This document shows, piece by piece, positions 41,554 to 50,409 of a DNA stretch of 64,000 nt; position 1 is the stretch's first letter, and each line of letters starts with the position of its first letter. The DNA is from Clostridiales bacterium. Its GTDB lineage: Bacteria; Bacillota; Clostridia; Oscillospirales; Oscillospiraceae. The position numbers and the translations under genes were made by a program. The stretch covers positions 1 to 64,000 of the forward strand of contig CABIYX010000008.1 in assembly GCA_902363045.1 (NCBI GenBank), given 5' to 3'. The notes below the pieces were generated by a model that saw only the letters and a list, made by a program, of their open reading frames with translations, was not told the DNA's origin and did no database searches.

Positions 41554-42654
41554 ATGGATCAGGCCATTGTGATCCGTCCCAGGTTCGCGCCTGGCCGCCG
41601 CATCATCGCCGTGAGTGACGTCCATGGAAATCTGGATTTTTTCCGTGGTCTGATGGACCGGGTGGGACTGACTCCGTCAGACATCCTGGTGCTGGTGGGA
41701 GACCTGTTGGAGAAGGGACCGGACAGCCTCGCGCTTCTGCGGTATGTGATGGAGCTGTCCCGCACCCATACCGTCTACCCCCTGTGCGGCAACTGTGACG
41801 GGCTGGTCCTCCGCTTTTTTGAGACAGATGAGCTGGATGAGCGCTTTTACTCCGCTTATCTGCCCATCCACCCGGAGAGCACCATCCGCCAGCTGGCGGA
41901 TGAGCTGGGGTTTCCGGACTGGCGGGATTTTCCTGCCCTGCGGGCCGCTCTGCGGGAGACGTATCCGGAGCTCCGCGCCTGGCTGCGGAAGATGCCTACT
42001 ATTCTGGAGACGGAGCACCTCCTCTTCGTTCACGGCGGCGTCCCCTCCCGGGAGGGCATGGAGACGCTGAACCGCTGGAGGTGCATGAAGAATGATGACT
42101 TTCTGGGGCAGGGCCACCGCTTTGACAAATATGTGGTGGTGGGCCACTGGCCGGTGACGTTGTACCACCCCAATATCCCCTCCGCCGCTCCGCTTTTTGC
42201 CCGGGAACAGAACATCATCTCCATCGATGGAGGCTGTGTGCTGAAGCTGGACGGACAGCTCAACGCCCTGATCTTTCCCACAGAGGACTCCGAGAAGTTC
42301 ACCTGGCAGGCGTATGACGGCCTTCCAGTTTATACCGCCCTGGACCGGCAGGAGGCATCCACAAACTCCATCAACATCCGCTGGGGCCGCTCTGACCTGG
42401 AGATGCTGGAGCCGGGGGAGGAGTTTTCTTTGTGCCGGCATTTGGAGTCCGGCCGGGAGCTGTATATCCTGACCTCCTACCTCCGGCGGGACGGGGACCG
42501 GCTATGGTGCGAGGACTCCACGGATTACTGCCTGCCTGTTCTCCCTGGGGACCGGCTCTCTCTGGTGGCACAGACCTCCCGGGGCTACCTGATGAAAAAA
42601 AACGGCGTGACCGGCTGGTATTCCGGCCGCCTGGCGGACACACTAGAAAAATAG
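41554..42654 (+). CDS. PPP-type metallophosphoesterase with C-terminal SH3-like region
   Basis: A 366-residue protein with the full PPP phosphatase metal set: S-D-V-H-G-N, V-G-D-L-L-E-K-G, C-G-N-C-D, F-V-H-G-G-V and V-V-G-H-W. The catalytic domain covers about residues 1-255 and an unrelated C-terminal region follows. Relatives act as Ser/Thr or small-molecule phosphatases; the substrate is unknown. ATG at 41554 behind AAGGAGG is preferred to the upstream open frame. Confidence 0.88.
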   Translation: MDQAIVIRPRFAPGRRIIAVSDVHGNLDFFRGLMDRVGLTPSDILVLVGDLLEKGPDSLALLRYVMELSRTHTVYPLCGNCDGLVLRFFETDELDERFYSAYLPIHPESTIRQLADELGFPDWRDFPALRAALRETYPELRAWLRKMPTILETEHLLFVHGGVPSREGMETLNRWRCMKNDDFLGQGHRFDKYVVVGHWPVTLYHPNIPSAAPLFAREQNIISIDGGCVLKLDGQLNALIFPTEDSEKFTWQAYDGLPVYTALDRQEASTNSINIRWGRSDLEMLEPGEEFSLCRHLESGRELYILTSYLRRDGDRLWCEDSTDYCLPVLPGDRLSLVAQTSRGYLMKKNGVTGWYSGRLADTLEK

Positions 42655-42678
42655 ATCAAACAGTGAGGATTGGAATTT

Positions 42679-43593
42679 ATGTTGGATTTTCACCCGTTAC
42701 AGCTGGAGGACCTGCCTAAGCTCCGCAACTTCTTTCAATACAGCGGCAGCCGGGTCTGTGACACAACTCCGGGTACCGTCTTTATCTGGCGGGACCTGTA
42801 CAAGACGGAGTGGGCGATTTATGACGGCTCCCTCTATTTTAAGGTGGACTACCCTGGTTTAGGCCCTACCTTCACACTGCCGCTTGGAGGTGGACGGCCG
42901 GAGCACTACCGACAGATTGCAGATTACTGCTGCCGCCGGAATATGCCCATCGCTTTTACCCCGGTTCCTAAGGATGAGTTGGAACGTTTACAGGAAGCAT
43001 TCCCCAACAGTGCGGCCATTGCCAACCGGGACGCCTTCGACTATCTCTACCGGGCGGAGGACCTGAAATTTTTCCGGGGCAAGAAGCTCAGTGGCCAGCG
43101 CAACCATGTGAACAAGTTCCTGAAGACCTACGGGACCTGGTCCTTCCGGACGATCACCCGGGAGGATGTCCCGCAGGTCAAGGCGTTCCTGGACCGATAC
43201 GCGGCGGGGAGGGACAAGGCGGCGGCTTCCTTCCATGAGGATCTGGCTAAGACCCGGGAAGTTTTGGATAACTACGACACCTATGATATGCTGGGAGGAA
43301 TGCTCCTGGTAGAGGGGCAGATCGTGGGATTTGCCTTGGGAGAGATCGTAGGGGATACCTTGTTTACTCATATCGAGAAGGCAGACCGGGACTATCAGGG
43401 GTGCTACCAGATGCTGGTGGCCCAGTTTGCCCAGCAGTTCGCCCACGAGGGCGTCCACTTCATCAACCGGGAGGACGACGCCGGTGATCTGGGCCTGCGG
43501 ACCAGCAAGCTGTCCTACCACCCGGTGACCCTGTTGGAGAAATACACCGTCACAGTGGACGAGCCCTGTAAATTCTGCGCCCTGGCGGAGTGA
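42679..43593 (+). CDS. DUF2156 family protein (GNAT/aminoacyltransferase-like)
   Basis: A 304-residue cytoplasmic protein matching DUF2156, related to the C-terminal domain of lysyl-phosphatidylglycerol synthases and FemX-type aminoacyltransferases. Landmarks are R-N-H-V-N-K-F near residue 145, a V-G-F-A-L-G-E segment and a C-terminal I-N-R-E-D-D-A-G-D-x-G-L-R-x-S-K-L-S-Y-H-P. The activity is unproven. It follows the phosphatase by 24 bases and is probably cotranscribed. Confidence 0.85.
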   Translation: MLDFHPLQLEDLPKLRNFFQYSGSRVCDTTPGTVFIWRDLYKTEWAIYDGSLYFKVDYPGLGPTFTLPLGGGRPEHYRQIADYCCRRNMPIAFTPVPKDELERLQEAFPNSAAIANRDAFDYLYRAEDLKFFRGKKLSGQRNHVNKFLKTYGTWSFRTITREDVPQVKAFLDRYAAGRDKAAASFHEDLAKTREVLDNYDTYDMLGGMLLVEGQIVGFALGEIVGDTLFTHIEKADRDYQGCYQMLVAQFAQQFAHEGVHFINREDDAGDLGLRTSKLSYHPVTLLEKYTVTVDEPCKFCALAE

Positions 43594-43641
43594 CTCTGTC
43601 AGAGCCCCGGCTTCCGGCCGGATGAGAGGCATAATGAACGA

Positions 43642-43681
43642 ATGAACACGCCCACAAGGAAAAGCTTGTGGGCGTGTTCAT
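43642..43681 (+). terminator. Terminator of the phosphatase-DUF2156 unit
   Basis: A perfect 17-bp stem (43642-43658 with 43665-43681) and 6-nt loop, between convergent genes. Confidence 0.8.
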
Positions 43682-43687
43682 GGATGC

Positions 43688-43721
43688 AAAAAAGCGTGCA
43701 GCCCAGACCAGGCTGCACGCT
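43688..43721 (-). terminator. Terminator of the NhaC-family transporter gene
   Basis: An 11-bp stem AGCGTGCAGCC / GGCTGCACGCT with a 7-nt loop, followed on the minus strand by TTTTTT. Confidence 0.9.
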
Positions 43722-43743
43722 TCGCGTTTTTGAGCGGGAGCGA

Positions 43744-45387
43744 TCAGCTCACCTTGTCCCCCTTGGCCTTCAGGAAGGCCAGGAAGACCAGCATCATCAC
43801 GATGCCGATGGGGAGAGCCAGGATACCGGGAGCGCCGAAGTGGACCAGCAGGCCGGCCACCACATAGGACAGGAAGGAGATGACCGCGCAGGAAATGGCA
43901 TAGGGCAGTTGGGTGGACACATGGTTCACATGGTCGCACTGAGCGCCGGCGGAGGCCATGATAGTGGTGTCGGAGATGGGGGAGCAGTGGTCGCCGCACA
44001 CCGCGCCGGCCATGCAGGCGGAGATGCAGATGATGCCCAGGGGATCCTCCAGGGGGAAGATGGCCATGGTGATGGGGATCAGGATGCCGAAGGTGCCCCA
44101 GGAGGTGCCGGTGGCGAAGGCCAGGAAGCAGCCGATCAAAAAGACGATGGCAGGCAGGAAGAAGGCGAAGTTCTCCGCATAGGTCTTAACAAAGGTCTCT
44201 ACAAACTCGGTGGAGCCCAGGGAGTCGGTCATCGCCTTCAGGGACCAGGCAAAGGTGAGGATCATGATGGCAGGGACCATGGCCTTGAAGCCCTCGGGGA
44301 TGCACTCCATCATCTGCTTAAAGCTCATGGCCCGGCGCAGTCCGTAGAACACCAGGGTGAACAGCAGGCCGAAGGAGGAGCCCAGCATCAGGCCAACAGA
44401 GGCGTCAGAGCTGGAGAAGGCGGAGGCGATGTTCAGATGGTTGGCGTTTGTGGGGTCGAAGAAGGAGCCGGAGTACAGCATCCCGATGACGCAGGCGCTT
44501 ACCAGCACCAGGATGGGCAGCACCAGATCGATCACCTTGCCCCGGCCGTCCTCGGAGTCCTCCTCGATCAGGCCGGCATAGGGGTTGGAGCCGGAGAACA
44601 GGTCCCCGGTCTGGACGGCATTGCGCTCATACTTGAGCATGGGGCCGAACTCCACCTTCATGACCACCATGGAGATCATCATCACAATGGTGAACAGGGC
44701 ATAGAAGTTGAAGGGGATGGCCTTGATGAAGATGGACAGACCCTGGCCGTCGGGCACATAGCTGGACACCGCGGCCGCCCAGGAGCTGATGGGGGCGATG
44801 ATACACACCGGGGCGGCGGTGGCGTCAATGAGATAGGCCAGCTTTACCCGAGAAACATTGTGCTTGTCGGTGATGGGGCGCATCACAGAGCCCACAGTGA
44901 GGCAGTTGAAGTAGTCGTCGATAAAGATCAGCACGCCCAGCACGATGGAGGCCAGCTGCGCCCCCACCCGGCTTTTGATGTTCTGGGCGGCCCAGCGGCC
45001 GAAGGCGGCGGACCCGCCGGCCTTGTTCATCAGGCAGACCATAGCGCCCAGGATGACCAGGAAGATCAGGATGCCCACGTTGTAGCTGTCAGACAGCACA
45101 GAGACGACCCCGTCCTGGAACACATGGAGCACGGTCCCCTCAAACTGGAAGCCGGAATAGAGCAGGCCGCCGGCCAGGATGCCGATGAACAGGGAGGAGT
45201 AGACCTCCTTCGTGATCAGGGCAAGCCCGATGGCAATCACCGGGGGCAACAGGGACCAGGCGGTGGCGTGGAACGGGCTGACATACTCCGCGGCCTCCTC
45301 GCCCGCTGCGAAGGCGCCCGTGGTCATGGCCAGAACAGCCATGACCAGCACTGCCAGAAGAGGCAGCCAGTTTCTTTTCTTTCTCAT
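43744..45387 (-). CDS. NhaC-family transporter, probable lysine importer (LysW type)
   Basis: A 547-residue protein starting with a signal-like segment (to about residue 28) and then about 11-12 transmembrane helices. The NhaC motifs include I-F-I-D-D-Y-F-N-C-L-T-V-G, A-Y-L-I-D-A-T-A-A-P, F-A-T-G-T-S-W-G-T-F-G and C-G-D-H-C-S-P-I-S-D. Members governed by lysine riboswitches are predicted lysine transporters (LysW). The upstream L-box here makes lysine the likely substrate rather than simple Na+/H+ exchange. GGAGGG precedes ATG 45387. Confidence 0.92.
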   Translation of the reverse strand: MRKKRNWLPLLAVLVMAVLAMTTGAFAAGEEAAEYVSPFHATAWSLLPPVIAIGLALITKEVYSSLFIGILAGGLLYSGFQFEGTVLHVFQDGVVSVLSDSYNVGILIFLVILGAMVCLMNKAGGSAAFGRWAAQNIKSRVGAQLASIVLGVLIFIDDYFNCLTVGSVMRPITDKHNVSRVKLAYLIDATAAPVCIIAPISSWAAAVSSYVPDGQGLSIFIKAIPFNFYALFTIVMMISMVVMKVEFGPMLKYERNAVQTGDLFSGSNPYAGLIEEDSEDGRGKVIDLVLPILVLVSACVIGMLYSGSFFDPTNANHLNIASAFSSSDASVGLMLGSSFGLLFTLVFYGLRRAMSFKQMMECIPEGFKAMVPAIMILTFAWSLKAMTDSLGSTEFVETFVKTYAENFAFFLPAIVFLIGCFLAFATGTSWGTFGILIPITMAIFPLEDPLGIICISACMAGAVCGDHCSPISDTTIMASAGAQCDHVNHVSTQLPYAISCAVISFLSYVVAGLLVHFGAPGILALPIGIVMMLVFLAFLKAKGDKVS

Positions 45388-45441
45388 TTCTTTTCCCTCC
45401 ATTGTACAGCTTGGGCCCGCACAGCCCAATTTCGCGCAAAC

Positions 45442-45472
45442 AAAAAACCATGAACGCAGACGCGCCCATGGC
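45442..45472 (-). terminator. Lysine riboswitch expression-platform terminator
   Basis: The minus-strand hairpin CCATG..CGC-GTCT-GCG..CATGG is followed by TTTTTT, between the riboswitch aptamer and the transporter gene. Confidence 0.75.
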
Positions 45473-45520
45473 AAAGCCGGATGCCCCCTCCGTGCGGAAA
45501 TCCGCAGGGAGAAGACCTCT

Positions 45521-45680
45521 GGATAGCGCTCCACAATTTGTGACAGTCCGTGAGATGTTATCCCACAGCCCAGGAGCTCCGCCCAGGCAGGCGAAGGTAC
45601 CTTCGGCGATGTTCCCTCTCCTGCGAAGCGGCTGCCTGGCCTTGCTCCGCGGTACGCATGAACACCGCGCCTCTATCCTC
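45521..45680 (-). promoter_or_regulatory. Lysine riboswitch (L-box)
   Basis: The minus-strand RNA has the conserved L-box segments in order: GGATAGAGGCGCG at the 5' side of P1, GCCGAAGG, GGGATAAC-type core, CGGACTGTCAC and GTGGAGCGCTATCC closing P1. This 160-nt aptamer precedes a terminator and the NhaC-family gene, so lysine binding should switch the transporter off. Confidence 0.93.
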
Positions 45681-45701
45681 TATTTACTTGAGTTAATTAT
45701 T

Positions 45702-45730
45702 ATCTTACCACGGAACAGAGCGCCTGTCAA
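45702..45730 (-). promoter_or_regulatory. Sigma-A promoter of the lysine-riboswitch transcript
   Basis: Minus strand TTGACA (45725-45730), 17-bp spacer, TAAGAT (45702-45707), about 20 bases before the aptamer. Confidence 0.75.
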
Positions 45731-45917
45731 GGCCTTCTGACAATCCAACAGGGGTGGTTTTACAGAAATACCACACATCTTGGACAGCTGAGTAAAAAAG
45801 GAGGAGGGATAGGGAGTCCACGGCGATCGTTGGAGCAGCGGGGCGCAAGTGTACGGGAGAAGACCTGATCCCGGCATGAAACAGGACACGGCAGATCCTT
45901 CAGAGGGAAAAGACCGC
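45731..45917. other. Gene-free spacer between hydA and the lysine-transporter promoter
   Basis: No supportable gene or strong structure seen; short open frames here lack ribosome sites. Confidence 0.5.
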
Positions 45918-45960
45918 AAAAAAACACGCCAGCCGCCCGGAGCTTCGAGCGGCTGGCGTG
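45918..45960 (-). terminator. Terminator of the hydCBA operon
   Basis: A 12-bp GC-rich stem (CACGCCAGCCGC with GCGGCTGGCGTG) followed by TTTTTTT on the minus strand, about 16 bases after the hydA stop. Confidence 0.9.
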
Positions 45961-45976
45961 GAGAAGATACAATGCA

Positions 45977-47671
45977 TTACTTGGTATAGTCTACATGAAG
46001 TAGGTCGTGGCGCTGATCCGGGGTATAGGCGTCCATCATGGAGGTGACCACCGGGTTGTACTCCGCCCGCTTGAAGGGAGCGGAGCGGTCGGCGGCATAC
46101 AGGCCGGCAGTGCGCTCCTGCTTCTTCTGCTTCAGGCCATAGGGCTGGCCCGCGCCGCCCACGCAGCCGCCGGGGCAGGTCATGACCTCGATCAGGTCGT
46201 AGTAAGCGTTGCCCGCATCGATCTCCTTTAACAGCTCCTGGGCATGGATCAGGCCGTGGACCACAGCCAGATGGATCTCCCGGTCGCCCACCTGAACGGT
46301 GGCCTCCCGGATGGAGTCGTTTCCGCGGAGGGGGGAGTATTCCAGGGCGCGCAGGGTATTCCGGGATTTGTCCGGCATACAGTGGCGCACCACGGCCTCG
46401 GCCACACCGCCCGTGGTGCCGTAGATGGTGGCGGAGCCGGAGCCCAGTCCGAAGGGGAGGTCGGGGGCCTCCAGCTCCATCTGGGGCAGCTGAATGCCGG
46501 ACTCCTTGATCATATTGATGATTTCCTGGGTGGTGAGCACCAGATCCACGTCGGGCTTTCCGTTGTGGCGGAACTGGGGGCGCGCGGCCTCCATTTTCTT
46601 GGCGGTGCAGGGCATGATGGCGATGTGGAAGGTGGTCCGCCCGTCCTGGGCGTCCTTCTCCTGATAGTGCTCCCGGACGATGGAGGCGAACATCTCCATG
46701 GGGGATTTGCAGGTGGAGATATGCTTGAGGTATTTGGGGTTCTCCAGCTCCAGATACTTCACCCAGGCGGGGCAGCAGGAGGTGAACATGGGGAAGGGGC
46801 CGCCGTTTTCCAGCCGGGCCAGGAACTCCCGGGACTCCTCAATGGTGGTGAAATCGGCGGCAAAGGTGGTGTCATAGATCTCGTCCACCCCCATGTACTT
46901 CAGGGCGGTGACCAGTTGGTCCAGGGCATTGGAGCCGGCGGGCAGGCCGAAGGCCTCGCCCACGGCCACCCGGACCGCGGGAGCGATCTGGACCACGGTG
47001 CGGACCTTGGGGTCGTGGATGGCCCGCCAGGCCTTGCCGATCTGGTTATAGACCGTGATGGCGCCGGTGGGGCAGACGGCGGAGCACTGTCCGCAGCTGA
47101 TGCAGTGGGTCTCGGACAGGGTGCGGTTGAAGGCGGGGGAGACGCGCATATTATAGCCCCGCTGGGCAAAGTCGATGATGCCCATGCCGATGGTCTCGCC
47201 GCACACCCGGACGCAGTCGCCGCACAGGATGCACTTGCTGGGGTCCCGGACCACGGCAGGGCTGCTGTCGTCCAGTTGGGACTCCTCCCGGCTGTCCCCA
47301 AAACGCACCCGGCGCACGCCGAAGCGCATGGCCAGCTCCTGAAGGCGGCAGTCGCCGCTCTTCTCGCAGGTGGTGCAGGAGCAGTTGTGAGAGGCCAGCA
47401 GCAGTTCCAGGATCATCCGGCGGTGCTTCAGCAACCGGGCGGTGTTGGTGCGGATGGACAGCCCATCCCGGGGCTTCATAGAGCAGGAGGTCTCGATCTT
47501 GCCCCGCTCGTCCTCCACCACGCACATCCGGCAGGCCCCGTAGACGGACAGGTCGGAGTAATAGCAGAAGGTGGGCATCTCGATGCCGGCCTTGCGGATG
47601 ACGGACAGCACGTTGGTTTCCCCGTCGAAGGGGACCCGCTGGCCGTCGATGTACATGATTCCCTTTGCCAT
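45977..47671 (-). CDS. hydA: [FeFe] hydrogenase catalytic subunit HydA (bifurcating type)
   Basis: A 564-residue enzyme. N-terminal [2Fe-2S] domain (C-Y-Y-S-D-L-S-V-Y-G-A-C-R-M-C), His/Cys cluster region (H-N-C-S-C-T-T-C), two [4Fe-4S] motifs (C-I-L-C-G-D-C and C-I-S-C-G-Q-C), then the H-cluster domain: T-S-C-C-P-A-W, M-P-C-T-A-K-K-x-E and M-T-C-P-G-G-C-V-G-G-A-G-Q-P. It reduces protons using electrons from NADH and ferredoxin with HydB and HydC. It lacks the C-terminal [2Fe-2S] domain present in the longer Thermotoga HydA. ATG at 47671 lies just after the hydB stop. Confidence 0.96.
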   Translation of the reverse strand: MAKGIMYIDGQRVPFDGETNVLSVIRKAGIEMPTFCYYSDLSVYGACRMCVVEDERGKIETSCSMKPRDGLSIRTNTARLLKHRRMILELLLASHNCSCTTCEKSGDCRLQELAMRFGVRRVRFGDSREESQLDDSSPAVVRDPSKCILCGDCVRVCGETIGMGIIDFAQRGYNMRVSPAFNRTLSETHCISCGQCSAVCPTGAITVYNQIGKAWRAIHDPKVRTVVQIAPAVRVAVGEAFGLPAGSNALDQLVTALKYMGVDEIYDTTFAADFTTIEESREFLARLENGGPFPMFTSCCPAWVKYLELENPKYLKHISTCKSPMEMFASIVREHYQEKDAQDGRTTFHIAIMPCTAKKMEAARPQFRHNGKPDVDLVLTTQEIINMIKESGIQLPQMELEAPDLPFGLGSGSATIYGTTGGVAEAVVRHCMPDKSRNTLRALEYSPLRGNDSIREATVQVGDREIHLAVVHGLIHAQELLKEIDAGNAYYDLIEVMTCPGGCVGGAGQPYGLKQKKQERTAGLYAADRSAPFKRAEYNPVVTSMMDAYTPDQRHDLLHVDYTK

Positions 47672-47676
47672 AGTGC

Positions 47677-49578
47677 TCACTCCTCCCGAATGGCGCCGAA
47701 GGGACAGCAGCCCCAGCACGCGCCGCACTTGATGCATTTTTCCGTATCGATGACATGGGGCATCCGGATCTGGCCGGAGATGGCCTCCATGGGACACTGC
47801 CGCATACACTTGCCGCAGCCCTTGCACAGCTCAGGATCGATGCGGAGCTCCTTCTTCCGGCCGTTGCAGTGGGGGCAGTGCTTTTCCACCACATGGGCCA
47901 GATACTCGTCCCGGAAATATTTCAGGGTGCTCTGCACCGGCTTGCAGGCAGACTGGCCCAGGCCGCACAGGGCGGTCTCCGTGATGGTGCTGGACAGGTC
48001 CTCCAGCAGATCCAGGTCCTCCAGGCTGCCCTCGTTGTTCACGATGCGGGTGAGGATCTCCAGCATCCGGCGGGTACCCTCCCGGCAGGGAACACACTTG
48101 CCGCAGGACTCGTTCTGAGTGAAATTCATAAAGAAACGGGCCACTTCCACCATGCAGGTATCCTCATCCATAACCACCAGGCCGCCGGAGCCGATCATGG
48201 CCCCCACCTTTTTCAGGGAGTCGAAGTCCAGGGGCATATCCAGATGCTCCTCGGTGAGACAGCCGCCGGAGGGACCGCCGATCTGCACCGCCTTGAACTT
48301 CTTGCCGTCCTTGATGCCGCCGCCGATTTCAAAGATGATCTGGCGCAGGGTGGTGCCCATGGGGACCTCGATCAGGCCGGTGTTGACCACGTTTCCCGTG
48401 AGAGCGAAGGCCTTCGTTCCGTGGCTGCGTTCGGTGCCGATGGAGCGGTACCAGCCGGAACCATGGCGAATGATGAGGGGCACATTAGAGAAGGTCTCCA
48501 CGTTGTTGAGCACGGTGGGCCGGGCCCACAGGCCCTGCTCCACGGTGCGGGGGGGCTTGACCCGGGGCATCCCCCGGTTGCCCTCGATGGAGGCAGTGAG
48601 AGCGGAACCCTCGCCGCAGACAAAGGCGCCGGCCCCCCGGTTCACATGGAGATGGAAGCAGAAGTCGGTACCCAGGATGTTGTCGCCCAGCAGACCCATC
48701 TCCTCCGCCTTGGCGATGGCCGTTTTCAGGCGGGAGACCGCCAGCGGGTACTCCGCGCGGACATAAATATAGCCCTCGTCGCTGCCGGCGGCCACGGCGG
48801 CGATGAGCATTCCCTCAATGATGGAGTGGGGATTGCCCTCCATGATGGAGCGGTCCATGAAGGCGCCGGGGTCGCCCTCGTCGCCGTTGCACACCACATA
48901 CTTCTTCCCGGCGGGCTGGAGGCGGACACTCTCCCATTTGCGGCCCGCGGGGAAGCCGCCGCCGCCCCGGCCCCGGAGGCCGGAGTCGGAGATCTCCTTG
49001 CAGATGGCCTCGCCGGTCATCTCAAACAGTGCCTGCTCAAAGGCGGAGTAGCCGTCCCGGGCGATGTACTCATCGATGTCCTCCGCGTCGGTGGTGCCGC
49101 AGTTCTCCAGGACCACCCGCTGCTGCTTGTGATAGAAGGGGATCTCCTCATGCTTGGCATAGGTGACTCCGTCCAGCTGATAGAGCAGGCGGGGGATCAG
49201 CTCGCCCTGAAGGAGGGTCTTTTCGATGATCTCATTGCAGTCCTCCAGATGGACATGGGTATAGAGGATGCCGTCCGGCTCGATCTGGAGCAGGGGCCCC
49301 ATCTCGCAGAAGCCGTGACAGCCGCTTTTTTTCAGATGGAGGTCGTGGGCCTCGTCGGGGGCCTCGGGCTCTCCCTCGTGGATCAGGCTGATGTGGACCT
49401 CCATCCCCCGGCGCTGGCACTCCGCCTGGATGTAGTCATAGATCTCCAAAGAGCCGCCGGCGATGCAGCCGGTTCCGGCACAGATCAGCACCTGCTTCTT
49501 CTGGGCCTCCAGGGCCCGCTTGTCCCGCAGCTGGCGGACCTTGAACTGCTCGCGGGTCAGTTTTGCGGCGGTCATCAT
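47677..49578 (-). CDS. hydB: NuoF-like FMN/Fe-S subunit HydB of the hydrogenase
   Basis: A 633-residue soluble flavoprotein. An N-terminal thioredoxin-like [2Fe-2S] domain (C-A-G-T-G-C near 34; C-H-G-F-C near 88) precedes the NuoF core with G-L-R-G-R-G-G-G-G-F (FMN/NADH site), C-N-G-D-E-G-D-P-G-A-F and E-S-C-G-K-C-V-P-C-R-E-G for its [4Fe-4S] cluster. The C-terminus carries two ferredoxin-type C-x-x-C-x-x-C motifs. It binds NAD(H) and passes electrons to HydA. It overlaps hydC by four bases. Confidence 0.96.
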   Translation of the reverse strand: MMTAAKLTREQFKVRQLRDKRALEAQKKQVLICAGTGCIAGGSLEIYDYIQAECQRRGMEVHISLIHEGEPEAPDEAHDLHLKKSGCHGFCEMGPLLQIEPDGILYTHVHLEDCNEIIEKTLLQGELIPRLLYQLDGVTYAKHEEIPFYHKQQRVVLENCGTTDAEDIDEYIARDGYSAFEQALFEMTGEAICKEISDSGLRGRGGGGFPAGRKWESVRLQPAGKKYVVCNGDEGDPGAFMDRSIMEGNPHSIIEGMLIAAVAAGSDEGYIYVRAEYPLAVSRLKTAIAKAEEMGLLGDNILGTDFCFHLHVNRGAGAFVCGEGSALTASIEGNRGMPRVKPPRTVEQGLWARPTVLNNVETFSNVPLIIRHGSGWYRSIGTERSHGTKAFALTGNVVNTGLIEVPMGTTLRQIIFEIGGGIKDGKKFKAVQIGGPSGGCLTEEHLDMPLDFDSLKKVGAMIGSGGLVVMDEDTCMVEVARFFMNFTQNESCGKCVPCREGTRRMLEILTRIVNNEGSLEDLDLLEDLSSTITETALCGLGQSACKPVQSTLKYFRDEYLAHVVEKHCPHCNGRKKELRIDPELCKGCGKCMRQCPMEAISGQIRMPHVIDTEKCIKCGACWGCCPFGAIREE

Positions 49579-50060
49579 AGGGCGGCTTCCTCCTTTTTCA
49601 GCTCCTCCAGCAGCTCAATGGCCGACTCGGGGGACATTTTGGAATGGACCTTGTCGTTGACAGTGACCACCGGGGCCAGCCCGCAGGCGCCCAGGCAGGC
49701 CACGGTCTCCAGGGTGAACAGACCGTCGGCGGAGGTCTTCTGCTTGCCCTCCAGTTCCAGGTACTCCCGGATGGCGGTATAGATGGGCTGGGACTTCCGC
49801 ACATGGCAGGCGGTGCCGTCACATACCTTGATGATGTATTTGCCCTTGGCCTCCAGAGAAAAGTTCTCATAGAAGGTGGCGACGCTGTATACCTTGGCCA
49901 CGCCGACGTCCAGCTTTTCGGCGATCCGCTCCAAAACCTCCGGACTGAGATATTTGTACTCCGTCTGGATGTCCTGCATGATGGCGATCAGGTGGTGGCG
50001 CTGGCAGCCGTAGGAGTCAATGATCTGATCCACACGGTCCATAGAAATGCCAGTGGACAT
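49575..50060 (-). CDS. hydC: NuoE-like [2Fe-2S] subunit HydC of the hydrogenase
   Basis: A 161-residue protein with the thioredoxin-like [2Fe-2S] fold of NuoE: C-D-G-T-A-C near residue 85 and V-A-C-L-G-A-C near 125, plus the S-V-A-T-F-Y-E-N-F helix. It is the first gene of hydCBA, and the order matches electron-bifurcating hydrogenases. ATG at 50060 with GAGGTG upstream is chosen; an internal ATG at 50042 is possible. Confidence 0.94.
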   Translation of the reverse strand: MSTGISMDRVDQIIDSYGCQRHHLIAIMQDIQTEYKYLSPEVLERIAEKLDVGVAKVYSVATFYENFSLEAKGKYIIKVCDGTACHVRKSQPIYTAIREYLELEGKQKTSADGLFTLETVACLGACGLAPVVTVNDKVHSKMSPESAIELLEELKKEEAAL

Positions 50061-50409
50061 GGGAAACACCTCCGCGTTCTGAATTCCGGATGAGATCCGG
50101 GCACACTTCTCCACATAGTATACATCATAAGGGATGAGGAAACGGAAATCTATTGGGCATTATACTGAAAAATAAGAATCGATCAATGGATGTGAAAACG
50201 GAAAAATGAAGGAAAAATTGCAGAATACGGGGGGTAGCCGGGGCGGGAACGGGGTTCCGCACGCCGGAGAATGTGCAAAATCGATTTGTCGTATTTCTCC
50301 TGTTCCTGTTATGAAATTTTAGAAGGTTTGACCAAAGAGAGTGGTTTGTGGTAGGATAAACAGGAACAGTTTGACAAGGGGGGCAAGACCCCCTGGAAAG
50401 GAACCAGCC
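50061..50409. other. Divergent intergenic region between hydC and the YwqG gene
   Basis: About 350 AT-rich bases without a gene. On the minus strand TTGATC (50181-50186), 16-bp spacer and TATAAT (50159-50164) could serve hydCBA. On the plus strand TTGACC (about 50327) with TAGGAT 18 bases later could serve the YwqG-family gene. Confidence 0.5.

Noticed and set aside
43642..49782. Long plus-strand frames (603, 624 and 675 codons) opposite the NhaC gene and hydAB
   Set aside because: All mirror genes with clear motifs; the translations are His/Gly/Asp-rich without any family pattern.
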